This document shows, in pieces, positions 28,356 through 38,293 of a stretch of DNA of 64,000 bases. Under the pieces are notes generated by a model. The model saw only the letters and a list, made by a program, of their open reading frames with translations. It was not told the DNA's origin and made no database searches. The translations under genes and the position numbers were made by a program. Source of the stretch: Caldilineaceae bacterium bin34. GTDB lineage: Bacteria; Chloroflexota; Anaerolineae; Caldilineales; Caldilineaceae. Location: positions 1 to 64,000 of the forward strand of contig MPMO01000018.1 in assembly GCA_002238555.1 (NCBI GenBank). Reading direction: 5' to 3'. Within the stretch, counting starts at the first letter, position 1; each line of letters begins with the position of its first letter.

Positions 28356-29320
28356 CCAGCCTGTCCGCCGGCGAGCGCCTGGACATCTACCGCTGGATGT
28401 ACCGTACCCGTCGCTTCGACGAGGTGATGGTCTCCATGTTCAAGCAGGGGCGCGGCGTGGGCACCTGCTTCAGCGCCCGCGGCCACGAAGCCGTCAGCAT
28501 CGGTGCCGGTTGGGGGCTCCAGCCCGAGGATTTTGCGGCCCCCATGCACCGCAATGTCGGCATGTTCATGCTGCGCGGCCTGCCGCCGGACCAGCTGTAT
28601 TCCAACTACCTTGGCCGGGCCAACGGCACGACCCGGGGCCGCGACGCCAACCTGCACGGCAACGGGGATCTTTCGCGCAATTTGATTGGGTTCATCAGCC
28701 ATATTCCCCAATCCCTGCCGGTGGCGCTGGGTACGGCCATGAGTTTCCGCTATCGCCGGCAGCCGCAGGCCGCCCTCACGGTCTGCGGCGACGGGGGATC
28801 AACGGCCGGGGTCTTCCACGAAACCCTGAACATGGCGGTGCTTTACAAGGCGCCGTTGGTGGTGGTGCTTGAGAACAACCAGTACGCCTATTCCACACCG
28901 GTCGCGGAGCACACGGCCGTCTCCGAACTGCATCTCAAGGCCCGCGCCTACGACATGCCCAGCCAGGTGGTCGACGGCAACGATGTCCTGGAGGTGTTCG
29001 AGGCCGTGTCCGCGGCCCTGGCGCGGGCCCGTGCCGACAAAGGGCCGTTCCTGGTCGAAGCGCGCACCATGCGCATGCTGGGCCATGCCATCCATGACGG
29101 TGCCGAGTACGTTCCGGACGAACTGCTGGCCCACTGGGAGGCCAAGGATCCGGTGGTCCGGTTCCGACGGTGGCTGCAGGACAACGACGGGGTTCGGCCG
29201 GACGCGTTGCAGGAACTGGAACGCGCCGAGTCCGAGCTTATCGATCAGGCCTTTGCCGCGGCCGAGGCCAGTCCCTTCCCGGATCCGGATACCGTCGAGG
29301 CAGGCGTGTATGCCGACTGA
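28352..29320 (+). CDS. TPP-dependent 2-oxoacid (pyruvate or acetoin) dehydrogenase E1, alpha subunit
   Basis: The 322-residue alpha subunit of a two-gene E1 decarboxylates a 2-oxoacid on thiamine diphosphate. The TPP motif is complete (CGDGGSTAGVFHETLNMAVL ending in ENN), and RGHEAVSIGAG plus PMHRNVGMFMLRG match the phosphorylation-loop and entry regions of pyruvate or acetoin dehydrogenase E1. HAIHDGAEYVP near the C-terminus is usual. E2 and E3 genes are not adjacent, so the substrate (pyruvate, acetoin or branched-chain 2-oxoacid) is undecided. Confidence 0.9.
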   Translation: MTSLSAGERLDIYRWMYRTRRFDEVMVSMFKQGRGVGTCFSARGHEAVSIGAGWGLQPEDFAAPMHRNVGMFMLRGLPPDQLYSNYLGRANGTTRGRDANLHGNGDLSRNLIGFISHIPQSLPVALGTAMSFRYRRQPQAALTVCGDGGSTAGVFHETLNMAVLYKAPLVVVLENNQYAYSTPVAEHTAVSELHLKARAYDMPSQVVDGNDVLEVFEAVSAALARARADKGPFLVEARTMRMLGHAIHDGAEYVPDELLAHWEAKDPVVRFRRWLQDNDGVRPDALQELERAESELIDQAFAAAEASPFPDPDTVEAGVYAD

Positions 29321-30314
29321 CAGCCACGCCGGCAACAGCCGGCGGATCACCTACCTGGAGGCGTTGGCCGAAGCACTGGACCAGGAAATGGCCAGGGACC
29401 CGGACGTGCTGGTCCTGGGCGAGGACATCGGCGGCGAATTCGGGGGAGCCTTCAAGGCCACCAAGGGGTTGTGGCAGAAGTACGGGGAACACCGGGTGAT
29501 CAACACCCCCATGGCCGAACTGGGCTTCACCGGCATGGCGACGGGCATGGCCCTGGCCGGCCTGCGGCCGGTGATCGAGATGCAGTTCGCCGATTTCATC
29601 TCGACGGCTTTCGACGCCATTGTCCAGTACGCGGCCTCCGCCCACTACATCTGGCAGGGGGCGGTGCCCTGGACCATACGGGCCCCGGCGGACGGAGGCA
29701 CCAGTTCCGGGCCGTTCCACAGCCAGAACCCGGAGGCGTGGTTCGCCCACGTCCCCGGGCTGAAAGTCATCTGTCCCGGGACGCCGGCCGACGTCAAGGG
29801 CCTGCTGACCTCCGCGATCCGCGACAACAATCCGGTCATCTTCTTTGAAAGCAAGACCCTGTACCGCTCCCTGCGCGGTCCGGTGCCCCCCGGCGAGCAT
29901 CTGGTGCCCATCGGCAAGGCCCGGCAGGCGCGATCGGGTGCCGACCTGACCATCATCACCTACGGGGCGATGCTGCAGTCGGCGCTGGCGGCAGCCGAGG
30001 AGTTGGCCGGGGATGGCATCGAGGCCGCGGTTCTGGATCTGCGCACGGTAAAGCCGCTGGATACGGACCAAATCCTGGAGTCCGTCAAGGCCACCGGCAA
30101 GGCGCTGATTGTGCATGCCGCCAACCGCATGATGGGATGCGGTGCCGAAGTGGCGGCGCTCATTGCGGAGGAATGTTTCGAATATCTGGACGCACCCGTC
30201 AGGCGTCTGGGCGGTTTGGACACGCCCGTGCCCTTCAGTCCGCCGCTGGAACAGGCCTACCGGCCCGATGCCGACCGGATTGCGGCCGCCGCGCGGGACT
30301 TGGACGCCTGGTAG
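29310..30314 (+). CDS. TPP-dependent 2-oxoacid dehydrogenase E1, beta subunit
   Basis: The 334-residue beta subunit completes the E1 heterotetramer. Family motifs are VLVLGEDIGGEFGGAFKATK, RVINTPMAELGFTGMATGMA, MQFADFISTAFDAIVQYAAS and IEAAVLDLRTVKPLDTDQIL. It overlaps the alpha gene by 11 bp (ATG at 29310), consistent with one translational unit. It does not extend further upstream, since the extra codons there only read through the alpha gene. Confidence 0.92.
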   Translation: MPTDSHAGNSRRITYLEALAEALDQEMARDPDVLVLGEDIGGEFGGAFKATKGLWQKYGEHRVINTPMAELGFTGMATGMALAGLRPVIEMQFADFISTAFDAIVQYAASAHYIWQGAVPWTIRAPADGGTSSGPFHSQNPEAWFAHVPGLKVICPGTPADVKGLLTSAIRDNNPVIFFESKTLYRSLRGPVPPGEHLVPIGKARQARSGADLTIITYGAMLQSALAAAEELAGDGIEAAVLDLRTVKPLDTDQILESVKATGKALIVHAANRMMGCGAEVAALIAEECFEYLDAPVRRLGGLDTPVPFSPPLEQAYRPDADRIAAAARDLDAW

Positions 30315-30332
30315 GGACGACCGGCAACGCGA

Positions 30333-30809
30333 ATGGCCACCATCCTTGGTACCCTCTGCTACCTGAAGCGGGATGGCAAGACGCTGATGCTGTTCCGGAA
30401 CCGCAAGGCCAACGACTTTCACGAAGGCAAGTGGAACGGCCTGGGCGGCAAGTTCGAGCCCGGCGAATCCCCGGAGGCCTGCGCCATCCGGGAGGTCAGG
30501 GAAGAAAGCGGTCTGGAGGTGGAGGCACCCCGCCTGCACGGCATGCTCACGTTTCCGGGCTTCGACGGCGAAAACGACTGGTACGTGTTCGTATTCACGG
30601 CCGAGCGCTTCTCCGGCAGCCTCATCGAATCCCCGGAAGGGGAGCTCCATTGGATCGAGAATGCAAGGCTGCCGGATCTCAATCTGTGGGAGGGCGACCG
30701 GATCTTTTTGCCGTGGCTGGCACAGGACCGGTTCTTCTCGGGCACCTTTGTCTATGTCGACGGGGTTCTGAAGAATCACCGCGTGGTGTTTTACCCTAGC
30801 GGAGCTTGA
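30333..30809 (+). CDS. Nudix hydrolase, MutT-like
   Basis: This 158-residue protein has a complete Nudix box: GGKFEPGESPEACAIREV then REESGL, fitting GX5EX7REUXEEXGU. The rest resembles 8-oxo-dGTP diphosphatases (GTLCYLKRDGKTLMLFRNRK, FPGFDGENDWYVFVF). It probably sanitises oxidised nucleotides or removes other nucleoside diphosphate derivatives. It lies 18 bp after the E1 beta stop and may share its transcript. Confidence 0.88.
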   Translation: MATILGTLCYLKRDGKTLMLFRNRKANDFHEGKWNGLGGKFEPGESPEACAIREVREESGLEVEAPRLHGMLTFPGFDGENDWYVFVFTAERFSGSLIESPEGELHWIENARLPDLNLWEGDRIFLPWLAQDRFFSGTFVYVDGVLKNHRVVFYPSGA

Positions 30810-30883
30810 CGGGGATCCGGCCGGATCCGGAAGCGGCATCGGTCCTGCTCTTGCCAAGCCGCCCAACCTTCCACCTGTTTGAC

Positions 30884-32212
30884 ATGATTCGCATCTTTAC
30901 CGCAGCCGAAGCCGCAGACTCCATTCTTGAGCGCAAGGCACTGGCGGACGCGCAGGTCCCCGACAGCTGGGTGGCGACCTGGAAGCGAATGTTCGGCCGC
31001 ACCCTGGGGGTGGAACAGGCGGTGGCGGCCATCATCGACGACGTACGCACCCGGGGCGATGCCGCGCTGTACGAATTCGGAAGCCACCTCGACGGCATTG
31101 CCCCTGCGAGCCTGTGTCTGGAACAGGACCGGTTGGAAGCCGCCTGGATGGCCTTGGACCACGAAACGTCCGCCGCCATGCAGTTGGCGGCCGATCGCAT
31201 TCGCGCCTTCCATGAACGGCAGCCGGTGGCCGACTGGGTGCACGAATCGGCGGACGGCACTCTGGGACAGATTGTGCGACCCATTGAAAGGGTGGGGATT
31301 TACGTGCCGGGAGGCAGTGCTCCGTTGCCGAGCACGCTGTTGATGAGTGCAATACCGGCGCAGGTGGCCGGAGTGCCCGAGCTTTCCATCATCACACCGC
31401 CGGCGCAGCCGGCCGGGGAACCCGAACCCATCCTGTTGGCCGCGGCCTGGCTGGCCGGGGTGCCGCGGCTGTACGTCAGCGGAGGCGCCCAAGCCATTGC
31501 CGCCTTGGCCTACGGTACGGAAACCGTGCCGGGCGTGGACAAGATCGCCGGTCCCGGGGGGCTGATGACCACCGAAGCGAAGCGGCAGGTGTACGGGCAG
31601 GTCGGACTTGACGGTCTCTATGGGCCCACTGAAACCATGATCGTGGCGGACGAAACCGCGGATCCCGACGTGGTGGCCGCGGATCTGCTGGCCCAGGCGG
31701 AACACGACGTGTTGGCCAGTGCCATTCTGGTTACGCCCAGCACGCGCTTGGCCGAAGCGGTTCAGGCTGCCGTGGGACACGCCCTGGAGGACCTGCCGCG
31801 GGCGGAGATCGTCGCGGAATCCCTGGACCGCGGCAGCGGCATCGTGCTGGTGGACTCGCTGGAGGAAGGGTTCGGTGTGGCCAATCGGTACGCCGCCGAG
31901 CACCTGTGCCTGCTGGTGGAGGACCCCGACCAGTGGGTGGACCGCGTCCAGCACGCGGGCGGGGTGTTCATGGGACACCACAGTTCCGAGGTCCTGGGGG
32001 ATTACGTGGCCGGGCCCAGCCATGTCATGCCCACCAACGGCAGCGCCCGGTTCAGCAGTCCGCTCAATGTCCTGGATTTCGTGCGCGTGGTTTCCCTGTT
32101 CGGACTGAACGAAGCCGGGGCCCGGCGCATCGGCCCGGCCGCGGCCCGGCTGGCGGAGGCCGAGGGTTTGCAGGCGCACGCCAGGGCCGTTACCGCACGG
32201 AGCAGGTTATGA
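30884..32212 (+). CDS. hisD: Histidinol dehydrogenase
   Basis: HisD oxidises histidinol to histidine with two NAD in the last two steps of histidine synthesis. The 442-residue protein keeps the catalytic neighbourhoods: AAEHLCLLVEDPD (the Glu-His pair), ADLLAQAEHDVLASA (Gln-x-x-His) and GHHSSEVLGDYVAGPSHVMP. The usual VAGPSEVLVIAD segment reads LYGPTETMIVAD, an atypical variant of this otherwise conserved loop. The ATG at 30884 is chosen over the longer frame. The stop overlaps the hisC ATG as ATGA. Confidence 0.9.
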   Translation: MIRIFTAAEAADSILERKALADAQVPDSWVATWKRMFGRTLGVEQAVAAIIDDVRTRGDAALYEFGSHLDGIAPASLCLEQDRLEAAWMALDHETSAAMQLAADRIRAFHERQPVADWVHESADGTLGQIVRPIERVGIYVPGGSAPLPSTLLMSAIPAQVAGVPELSIITPPAQPAGEPEPILLAAAWLAGVPRLYVSGGAQAIAALAYGTETVPGVDKIAGPGGLMTTEAKRQVYGQVGLDGLYGPTETMIVADETADPDVVAADLLAQAEHDVLASAILVTPSTRLAEAVQAAVGHALEDLPRAEIVAESLDRGSGIVLVDSLEEGFGVANRYAAEHLCLLVEDPDQWVDRVQHAGGVFMGHHSSEVLGDYVAGPSHVMPTNGSARFSSPLNVLDFVRVVSLFGLNEAGARRIGPAAARLAEAEGLQAHARAVTARSRL

Positions 32213-33324
32213 CGTCGTTTGATCCCTCCACGCTGCTCAATCCCATTATCAAGTCCCTTTCGGCCTACAAGCCGGTGGAACCGCTGGATGCACTGAGTGC
32301 CGAACTCGGCCTGCGGATCGAGGATCTGGTGAAGCTGGACGCCAATGAGAATCCCTTCGGACCGCCGCGCTCCGTCGTGGAAGCCCTGGCAGCCTTCGAC
32401 TGGTACCACGTCTATCCGGATTCGGCCCAGACCCGTCTGCGGGAACGGCTGGCGGCGTTGCACGGCGTGCCGGAGAGCATGATCGCAGTTGGCAGTGGTT
32501 CCGACGAGTTGTTGAACAACCTGAGCCAGATGTTCCTGTTGCCCGGCGACCGGATCCTGGACATGCCGCCCACTTTCCTCATGTATGCCAGCGACGCCCG
32601 CCTGTACGGGGCGGAGGTGCTGGAGGTTCCGCGCTTGCCGGACTACAGCCTGGACGTGGAAGCCGTTGAGGCGGCGGTGCTGGATGGCCGGGCGGGAGCC
32701 GGGGGGCCGGTCAAGATTGTGTATGCCGCCACGCCCAACAATCCGACTGGCACCTGGTTGACGGACGACGAATGCGAAAGGCTGCTGGCCTTGCCCGCCC
32801 TGGTGGTCCTGGACGAAGCCTACGTCGAGTTTGCGGACGAGTCGTCCCGCATCGCGCGTGTCGCCGAACATGACAACCTGGTGGTGTTGCGCACCTTCAG
32901 CAAGGCGGTTGGCATGGCCGGTCTGCGGTTGGGCTGGGGAGTGTTTCCGGAGTGGCTGATGGAGCAGTTCTGGAAGTTCAAGCAGCCCTACAACGTGAAC
33001 CAGGCCGCCCTGGTGGCCGGACTGACCGGGTTGGAGCACTGGTCCGAAGTGCGGATGGTGGTGGATCGCATCCGCGCCGGGCAAAGACGGCTGTGGACGG
33101 GATTGGCGGGAATATCCTTCCTGGACCCCGTGCCGTCCGCGGCCAACTTTGTTCTGTGCAGGGTCCAGGGCCGCGCCGCCCTGGACATCAGGGACGGCTT
33201 GCGTCGGCAGGGCATACTGGTTCGCTACTACGACACACCGCTGCTGTCCGACTGCATACGGATTTCAGTCGGTCGCGAAGACCAGATCGAGCGGGTGCTG
33301 ACGGCCCTGAAGGAAATGGAGTAG
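32209..33324 (+). CDS. hisC: Histidinol-phosphate aminotransferase
   Basis: This 371-residue PLP aminotransferase catalyses the reversible transamination of imidazole-acetol phosphate to histidinol phosphate. The expected regions are [11 protein letters not shown] near the N-terminus, [30 protein letters not shown] and the PLP lysine in [18 protein letters not shown]. It overlaps hisD by four bases and is followed four bases later by hisB, so the three his genes are one operon. Confidence 0.93.
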   Translation: MTSFDPSTLLNPIIKSLSAYKPVEPLDALSAELGLRIEDLVKLDANENPFGPPRSVVEALAAFDWYHVYPDSAQTRLRERLAALHGVPESMIAVGSGSDELLNNLSQMFLLPGDRILDMPPTFLMYASDARLYGAEVLEVPRLPDYSLDVEAVEAAVLDGRAGAGGPVKIVYAATPNNPTGTWLTDDECERLLALPALVVLDEAYVEFADESSRIARVAEHDNLVVLRTFSKAVGMAGLRLGWGVFPEWLMEQFWKFKQPYNVNQAALVAGLTGLEHWSEVRMVVDRIRAGQRRLWTGLAGISFLDPVPSAANFVLCRVQGRAALDIRDGLRRQGILVRYYDTPLLSDCIRISVGREDQIERVLTALKEME

Positions 33325-33328
33325 AGCC

Positions 33329-33931
33329 ATGGGAGTCGAATTACGGCGGGCATCCATCCAGCGACACACCTCCGAGACCCGCGTTGAACTGTCCCTGGAT
33401 CTTGACGGGGCCGGTGTCTCCGATGTGGCGACGGGCATCGGGATGCTCGATCACATGTTGACCCTGTTTGCACACCATGGCCTGTTCGATCTGTCCGCCA
33501 AGTGCGACGGGGACCTCGAAATCGACGAGCATCACTCCGCCGAGGATGTCATGATTTGCCTGGGGCAGGCTCTGGCACAGGCCTTGGGCGACAAGGCGGG
33601 AATTGTGCGCACGGCCCACAGCTACGTGCCCATGGACGAAACCCTGGCTCGCGTGGCGGTGGACCTGTCGGGACGGCCCTACGCCGTGTTCCGGGGCGAG
33701 TTCACTGGTTCCCGGGTGGGGGTCCTGAGCACGGACCTGGTGCCGCACCTTCTCGAATCGCTGGCATTCCATGCCGGCATGAACCTGCATGCCGAAATCC
33801 TGTACGGCCACAACGACCACCATCGGGTGGAGGCGGTGTTCAAGGCCCTGGCCCGGGCCTTGGATCAGGCAACGCGCAAGGACGACAGGCGATCAGGCGT
33901 GCCCAGCACCAAGGGCACTCTCAACAACTGA
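33329..33931 (+). CDS. hisB: Imidazoleglycerol-phosphate dehydratase
   Basis: This monofunctional 200-residue HisB removes water from imidazole glycerol phosphate. Both metal-binding boxes are present: [17 protein letters not shown] and [20 protein letters not shown]. There is no HisB-type phosphatase domain, so the histidinol-phosphate phosphatase must be elsewhere. The ATG at 33329 follows the hisC stop almost immediately, making it the third gene of the run. hisG, hisH, hisA and hisF are not in the window. Confidence 0.95.
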   Translation: MGVELRRASIQRHTSETRVELSLDLDGAGVSDVATGIGMLDHMLTLFAHHGLFDLSAKCDGDLEIDEHHSAEDVMICLGQALAQALGDKAGIVRTAHSYVPMDETLARVAVDLSGRPYAVFRGEFTGSRVGVLSTDLVPHLLESLAFHAGMNLHAEILYGHNDHHRVEAVFKALARALDQATRKDDRRSGVPSTKGTLNN

Positions 33932-33960
33932 ACCGATCCCAAACCAACGAGGATAGACAC

Positions 33961-35055
33961 ATGGCTGAGGTCAACGGACAACCCGTCATCGACATGCGGT
34001 CCGACACGGTGACCATGCCGACCGCCGCCATGCGGGAGGCGATGGCCGACGCCGCGCTGGGCGACGATGTCTACGGCGAGGATCCGACCGTCAACCGCCT
34101 GGAGGCGATGGCGGCCCAAATCCTGGGCAAGGAAGCAGCCGTCTTCGTGTCCAGCGGCACCATGGGCAACCTGATCAGCGTCTTGGCCCACTGCGGCCGC
34201 GGCGACGAGCTGATCGTCGGCAGCATGAACCACATCTTCCTGTACGAGCAGGGTGGTTCGGCGGCGTTGGGCGGCATTCACCCGCACTCCCTGCCGAGCC
34301 AGCCGGACGGCACGCTGGACCTGGCCGACATCGAAGGCGCCATCCGCGGCGACGACTCGCACTTTCCGGTCACGCGCCTGATTTGCGTGGAGAACACCCA
34401 CAATCGCTGCAACGGCCGGCCGCTGCCGGTGGCCTGGCTGGACGAGGTGAACGACCTTGCGCAGAGCAGGGGTTTGGCCGTGCACATGGACGGTGCCCGC
34501 CTGTGGAATGCCGCGGTGGCCCTGAACCTGGCGCCGGCGGACCTGGCGGCCAAGGCCGACAGTGTCAGCTGCTGTTTGAGCAAGGGGCTGGCTGCGCCGG
34601 TCGGTTCCGTGGTGGCCGGATCGTCCGAATTCATCCAACGGGCCCGGCGCATGCGCAAGGTGGTGGGCGGCGGGATGCGCCAGGCCGGAATCATTGCGGC
34701 GGCCGGCGTGGTGAGCCTGTCGGAGATGGTGGAGCGGTTGGCGGACGACCACGCCAACGCCCAGCGGCTGGCCCGGGGCCTTCAGGCCACGGACGGCATC
34801 GGCATTGATCCCGCGGATGTGGCCACCAACATCGTGTATTTCAAGGTCACGGCTTCCGACATGAATCCGGTGCAGTTAGCAGCCAGCCTGCAGGAGAGGG
34901 AGATTTTGATGAACCCCATCAACCAGACCACCATGCGCGCCGTGCTGCACTGCGACGTGGACGCAGGGGATGTCGAACGGGTTGTCTCCGAGATTGGGGC
35001 GTCCCTGCAGGCCGGTCCCGCCGGCGACCCGGCGGCGGTCAAGGTGTACGGCTAG
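33961..35055 (+). CDS. ltaE: Low-specificity L-threonine aldolase
   Basis: This 364-residue PLP enzyme splits threonine or allothreonine into glycine and acetaldehyde. The N-terminal VIDMRSDTVTMPTAAMREAM, the glycine-rich VSSGTMGNLISVLAH, ENTHNRCNGR and the PLP lysine region SVSCCLSKGLAAPVGSVVAG are typical. The GAGG spaced nine bases from the ATG supports the start. It follows hisB on the same strand after a 29-bp gap. Confidence 0.9.
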   Translation: MAEVNGQPVIDMRSDTVTMPTAAMREAMADAALGDDVYGEDPTVNRLEAMAAQILGKEAAVFVSSGTMGNLISVLAHCGRGDELIVGSMNHIFLYEQGGSAALGGIHPHSLPSQPDGTLDLADIEGAIRGDDSHFPVTRLICVENTHNRCNGRPLPVAWLDEVNDLAQSRGLAVHMDGARLWNAAVALNLAPADLAAKADSVSCCLSKGLAAPVGSVVAGSSEFIQRARRMRKVVGGGMRQAGIIAAAGVVSLSEMVERLADDHANAQRLARGLQATDGIGIDPADVATNIVYFKVTASDMNPVQLAASLQEREILMNPINQTTMRAVLHCDVDAGDVERVVSEIGASLQAGPAGDPAAVKVYG

Positions 35056-35107
35056 CCGGGAAGGAGGCTCCCAAGTCCCGCCCAGGCCTCCTCGAATGGC
35101 CCGGCGG

Positions 35108-35332
35108 CTACTCCCGGTTGGGGGAATCCTGCTCGTTGTCGCCGGCGTCCTGCGTAATGTTGCAGAGGCAGTCATTGCCGCCGGACAGTGTGGTTTGCTC
35201 GCCGGCAGTGCCCGTCGGCACGTTTTCCTCCGCGCTCACCTGATTTATATTGGTGGAGACCACCATCACGGCCATTAGGACCGCCAGAATCAGAAGGCTT
35301 CCGCCAAGCACGATGCCCTTCTTGCGCGTCAT
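35108..35332 (-). CDS. Small membrane-anchored protein, unknown function
   Basis: The 74-residue product starts MTRKKGIVLGGSLLILAVLM, a short basic head and one hydrophobic helix (about 7-27). The rest is a polar, acidic tail (QVSAEENVPTGTAGEQ, DCLCNITQDAGDNEQD) that holds a Cys-x-Cys pair. AGGTGAG eight bases before the ATG at 35332 supports the start. I recognise no family. It is divergent from dnaX. Confidence 0.5.
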   Translation of the reverse strand: MTRKKGIVLGGSLLILAVLMAVMVVSTNINQVSAEENVPTGTAGEQTTLSGGNDCLCNITQDAGDNEQDSPNRE

Positions 35333-35364
35333 GGATCTCACCTGGTGGTTCGGCAATTCGCCGG

Positions 35365-35393
35365 TTGTTTGTTTGAAACAAAAAATCTACAAT
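35365..35393 (+). promoter_or_regulatory. Candidate promoter of dnaX
   Basis: A -35-like TTGTTT at 35365-35370 is separated by exactly 17 bases from a -10-like TACAAT at 35388-35393, in an AT-rich island unusual for this window. The start of dnaX lies about 70 bp downstream. Confidence 0.5.
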
Positions 35394-35464
35394 AACAGTA
35401 CTTTCCGCCAGACCCGGGATGTGGGCCGGAGCCTGCATCGCATTCAGGACTGAAGGCAACCGCA

Positions 35465-37210
35465 GTGGCAGAGGCATTGTATCGCAAGTGGCGGAGCAAG
35501 AGTTTCGCCGAACTCGTGGGCCAGCCGCACATCGTGCGGACGCTGGAGAACGCGCTCGAGACCGGGCGCGTCGCCCACGCCTACCTGTTCAACGGGCCCC
35601 GGGGCACTGGCAAGACCAGCACCGCGCGTCTGTTGGCCAAGGCCCTCTGCTGTCGGGGCCAGGAGGACGCGCGGCCCTGCGGCGAGTGCCGGGCCTGCCG
35701 CGCGATTGACAACTCCAGCTATCTCGACCTCAACGAAATCGATGCCGCCAGCAACAACGGTGTCGAGGATGTGCGCGAACTGCGGCACCAGGTGCAGTCC
35801 GCACCGACCGAGGAGGCCGAGGTCAAAATCTTCATCATCGACGAAGTTCACATGCTGAGCGCGAGCGCGTTCAACGCACTGCTCAAGACACTGGAGGAAC
35901 CTCCGCCCCACGTGTATTTCATGTTGGCCACGACCGAGGCGCACAGGGTTCCGGCGACCGTGATCAGCCGGTGCCAGCGCTTCGACTTCAGACGGATTGG
36001 ATCCGCCGAGATCGAGGCCCATCTGGCGACCATTGCCAAGGAAGAGGGCTGTGACGTCGAGGAGGCGGCCCTGGCGATGATTGCCGAGAGTGCCCAGGGC
36101 GGCATGCGGGATGCCATCGGCCTGCTGGATCAGGTCGTGAGCTTCGGCCACGACACCGTGTCCCTGGAACTGGTGCAGTCCATGCTGGGACTGTCGGACA
36201 TCCAGGCCATCAATTCCTTCATTGACAGCCTGGTGGCGGGAGACAAGCAGCAGGGATTGGAGGTGCTCGAATCCGTGGTCGAGCAGGGCCGCAGCCTGCC
36301 CGAGTTCCTCAAGCAACTGGTGACGCAGCTGCGCTGGGTCTTCCGGATGCAGATGGATCGGACGGGTTCCGCGCTCGAGGAAGTGTCGCGGGACCAGGCG
36401 AAGGTGATTCGGGAGTGGGCGGAACGCTGGCCGGAGGCGCACACGCTGCACGCACTGTCCTTGTTTCTGGACACGTTGTCCCGCATGGGAGCGTCGCAAC
36501 TGCCGCTGGCCCAAACCCAGCATCCGCAAATCCTGATCGAAATCGCCCTGGTGCAGGCCATCGACGGTCCGGCCAGACCCGTGCCGCCACCCGCGCGCGA
36601 GGTGGTTCCGGCACAGGCACCGGTATCGCAACCGAAGAGGACGGCACCAGCCCCAGCCCCGGCCCCGCGGGCGAACGGTGCCCGAACCCAGGCCGCGCCG
36701 GCCAGAACGGACCCGGATCGGACACGGTCCGGCAGCCGCGTGCCCGAGACGGAGCGCGAGCGCAAGGCACTGGCCAGGATGCGCAAGCGTTGGGCGGAAG
36801 AAAGGATCTGGGAGCTTGCCAAGAAGCACGGGAGCGATCGACTGCGCAACGCCCTGCGCCACATCAAGGGATTGCGCGTAGTCGACAACTGCGTCTATGT
36901 CCTGTTTGCCTCGGAAGCGGACAGCAATCTGGCGCGTGGCAGTGACTGGTTTCATGAGAAGATGCGCGACTATGCCGGCGACGACACCACTTTGGAGTGT
37001 CAACACGGCGACGATGTCATGATCCGCAGACCGCGTGCCGGTTGGGACGGATCGGAAGCGCCGACCGCATCCGACACCGGCGCTCTGTCAAAAACCATGA
37101 TTGAGGAAATAGGCGTATTCATGAAGGACAAAATCGGCGCAACCGAACTGGACCGGCAGGAGGTCGTTGCCTTGCTGGCCCGCATGCAACAACCACACAA
37201 CTCGGAGTAA
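35465..37210 (+). CDS. dnaX: DNA polymerase III subunit gamma/tau
   Basis: DnaX is the clamp-loader ATPase. The 581 residues start at the GTG at 35465 and show YRKWRSKSFAELVGQPHI, Walker A GPRGTGKTSTARLL, the four-Cys zinc module (CCRGQEDARPCGECRACR), Walker B IFIIDEVHMLSASAFNAL, and a C-terminal proline-rich linker and tail. The proline/arginine-rich segment around residues 370-430 separates the clamp-loader core from the tau region. No slippery A-run for a gamma frameshift was found. It heads dnaX-ybaB-recR. Confidence 0.95.
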   Translation: MAEALYRKWRSKSFAELVGQPHIVRTLENALETGRVAHAYLFNGPRGTGKTSTARLLAKALCCRGQEDARPCGECRACRAIDNSSYLDLNEIDAASNNGVEDVRELRHQVQSAPTEEAEVKIFIIDEVHMLSASAFNALLKTLEEPPPHVYFMLATTEAHRVPATVISRCQRFDFRRIGSAEIEAHLATIAKEEGCDVEEAALAMIAESAQGGMRDAIGLLDQVVSFGHDTVSLELVQSMLGLSDIQAINSFIDSLVAGDKQQGLEVLESVVEQGRSLPEFLKQLVTQLRWVFRMQMDRTGSALEEVSRDQAKVIREWAERWPEAHTLHALSLFLDTLSRMGASQLPLAQTQHPQILIEIALVQAIDGPARPVPPPAREVVPAQAPVSQPKRTAPAPAPAPRANGARTQAAPARTDPDRTRSGSRVPETERERKALARMRKRWAEERIWELAKKHGSDRLRNALRHIKGLRVVDNCVYVLFASEADSNLARGSDWFHEKMRDYAGDDTTLECQHGDDVMIRRPRAGWDGSEAPTASDTGALSKTMIEEIGVFMKDKIGATELDRQEVVALLARMQQPHNSE

Positions 37211-37216
37211 GTAACT

Positions 37217-37606
37217 ATGCCGCGCAAGACCAAGCGAAGTCGCAGCCAGCGCCGACAGGGCATTCCCGGAGGCGGCGTGGGCGGCAACTTCGGAGGCGTC
37301 AGCCAGCAGAATCTGATGCGTCAAATGCAGCAATACCAGGAGGAGATGGCCGAGAATGACATCTCGGACCAGGAGTTCACGGCCACGTCCGGGGGCGGCA
37401 TGGTGACCGTGGTGGCCAACGGCGACTTCCAACTGAAGTCCATTGAGATCAAGCCGGAGATCCTGGATCCGGACGATCCGGAATTTGTGCAGGACCTGAT
37501 CATGGCCGCCTTCAACGACCTGTACAACCAGCTTGAGGCGGCGCGGAGTGCCATGGTCGACAAGATGTCCAAGGGCCTCAACCTGCCGCCCGGCCTCTTG
37601 GGCTAG
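37217..37606 (+). CDS. ybaB: Nucleoid-associated protein, YbaB/EbfC family
   Basis: The 129-residue protein has the YbaB core with LMRQMQQYQEEMAEND, GGGMVTVVANGDFQLKSIEI and ILDPDDPEFVQDLIMAAFND. The N-terminal 30 residues are a basic, glycine-rich extension, longer than in E. coli. It binds DNA and commonly sits between dnaX and recR, exactly as here. The gaps are 6 and 14 bp. Confidence 0.93.
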   Translation: MPRKTKRSRSQRRQGIPGGGVGGNFGGVSQQNLMRQMQQYQEEMAENDISDQEFTATSGGGMVTVVANGDFQLKSIEIKPEILDPDDPEFVQDLIMAAFNDLYNQLEAARSAMVDKMSKGLNLPPGLLG

Positions 37607-37620
37607 TTCTGCATTCGGCC

Positions 37621-38235
37621 ATGTCCTCGGACCTTCTGCCCGGAATCGTCACGGACACCATTGCCAGCCTGTCCCGGCTTCCGGGGATCGGCCCCCGGAG
37701 TGCACAACGGCTGACCTATTTCCTGCTTCAGGCGCCGGAGCACCTGCCGCGGGAGCTGGGGGATCTCCTGCTGCGGCTCCAGGCGGAGACCGAACTGTGC
37801 CGCATCTGCTGCAACATCTGCGACACCCAGCCGTGCGGCTTGTGTTCGTCCCGGGATCGGGATCGCAGTGTCATCTGCGTGGTCGAAGAGCCCCAGATTG
37901 TGTCGGTGATTGACCGGATGGGGCAGTTCAACGGCCTCTATCACGTGCTGCACGGAACGCTGTCCCCCCTTGACGGGCGCGGGCCCGACGATATTCGGCT
38001 CAAGGAACTGTGGCGGCGCCTGGATGTGGGCGGGGAGGCCGAGGTCCGGGAAGTGATTGTGGCCACCAGCCCGGATTTGCCGGGCCAGGCGACGGCCCAG
38101 TGGATTGCGGACGAACTCCGGCACTATCCGATCAAGGTTTCCCAGCTCGCCCGCGGCCTGGCCGCGGGCAGTGACTTGGAGTATGCCGACGACGTGTCGT
38201 TTCGGTTTGCGCTGGAAGGGCGTCGCATACTGTGA
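37621..38235 (+). CDS. recR: Recombination mediator RecR
   Basis: RecR loads RecA at gaps with RecF and RecO. The 204-residue protein has the helix-hairpin-helix SRLPGIGPRSAQRLTYFL, a four-Cys zinc finger (CRICCNICDTQPCGLC) and a Toprim domain (VICVVEEPQIVSVID, IVATSPDLPGQATAQWIADE). The length and the position after ybaB are standard. Confidence 0.95.
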   Translation: MSSDLLPGIVTDTIASLSRLPGIGPRSAQRLTYFLLQAPEHLPRELGDLLLRLQAETELCRICCNICDTQPCGLCSSRDRDRSVICVVEEPQIVSVIDRMGQFNGLYHVLHGTLSPLDGRGPDDIRLKELWRRLDVGGEAEVREVIVATSPDLPGQATAQWIADELRHYPIKVSQLARGLAAGSDLEYADDVSFRFALEGRRIL

Positions 38236-38293
38236 TCGGCAGGCCGACACCGTTGGCGACGGAAACCCGTGCCGTGCCACAGAGGCAGTGCCC

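Noticed and set aside
35465..37210. Programmed frameshift in dnaX
   Set aside because: No A6-type slippery run with downstream hairpin was seen.
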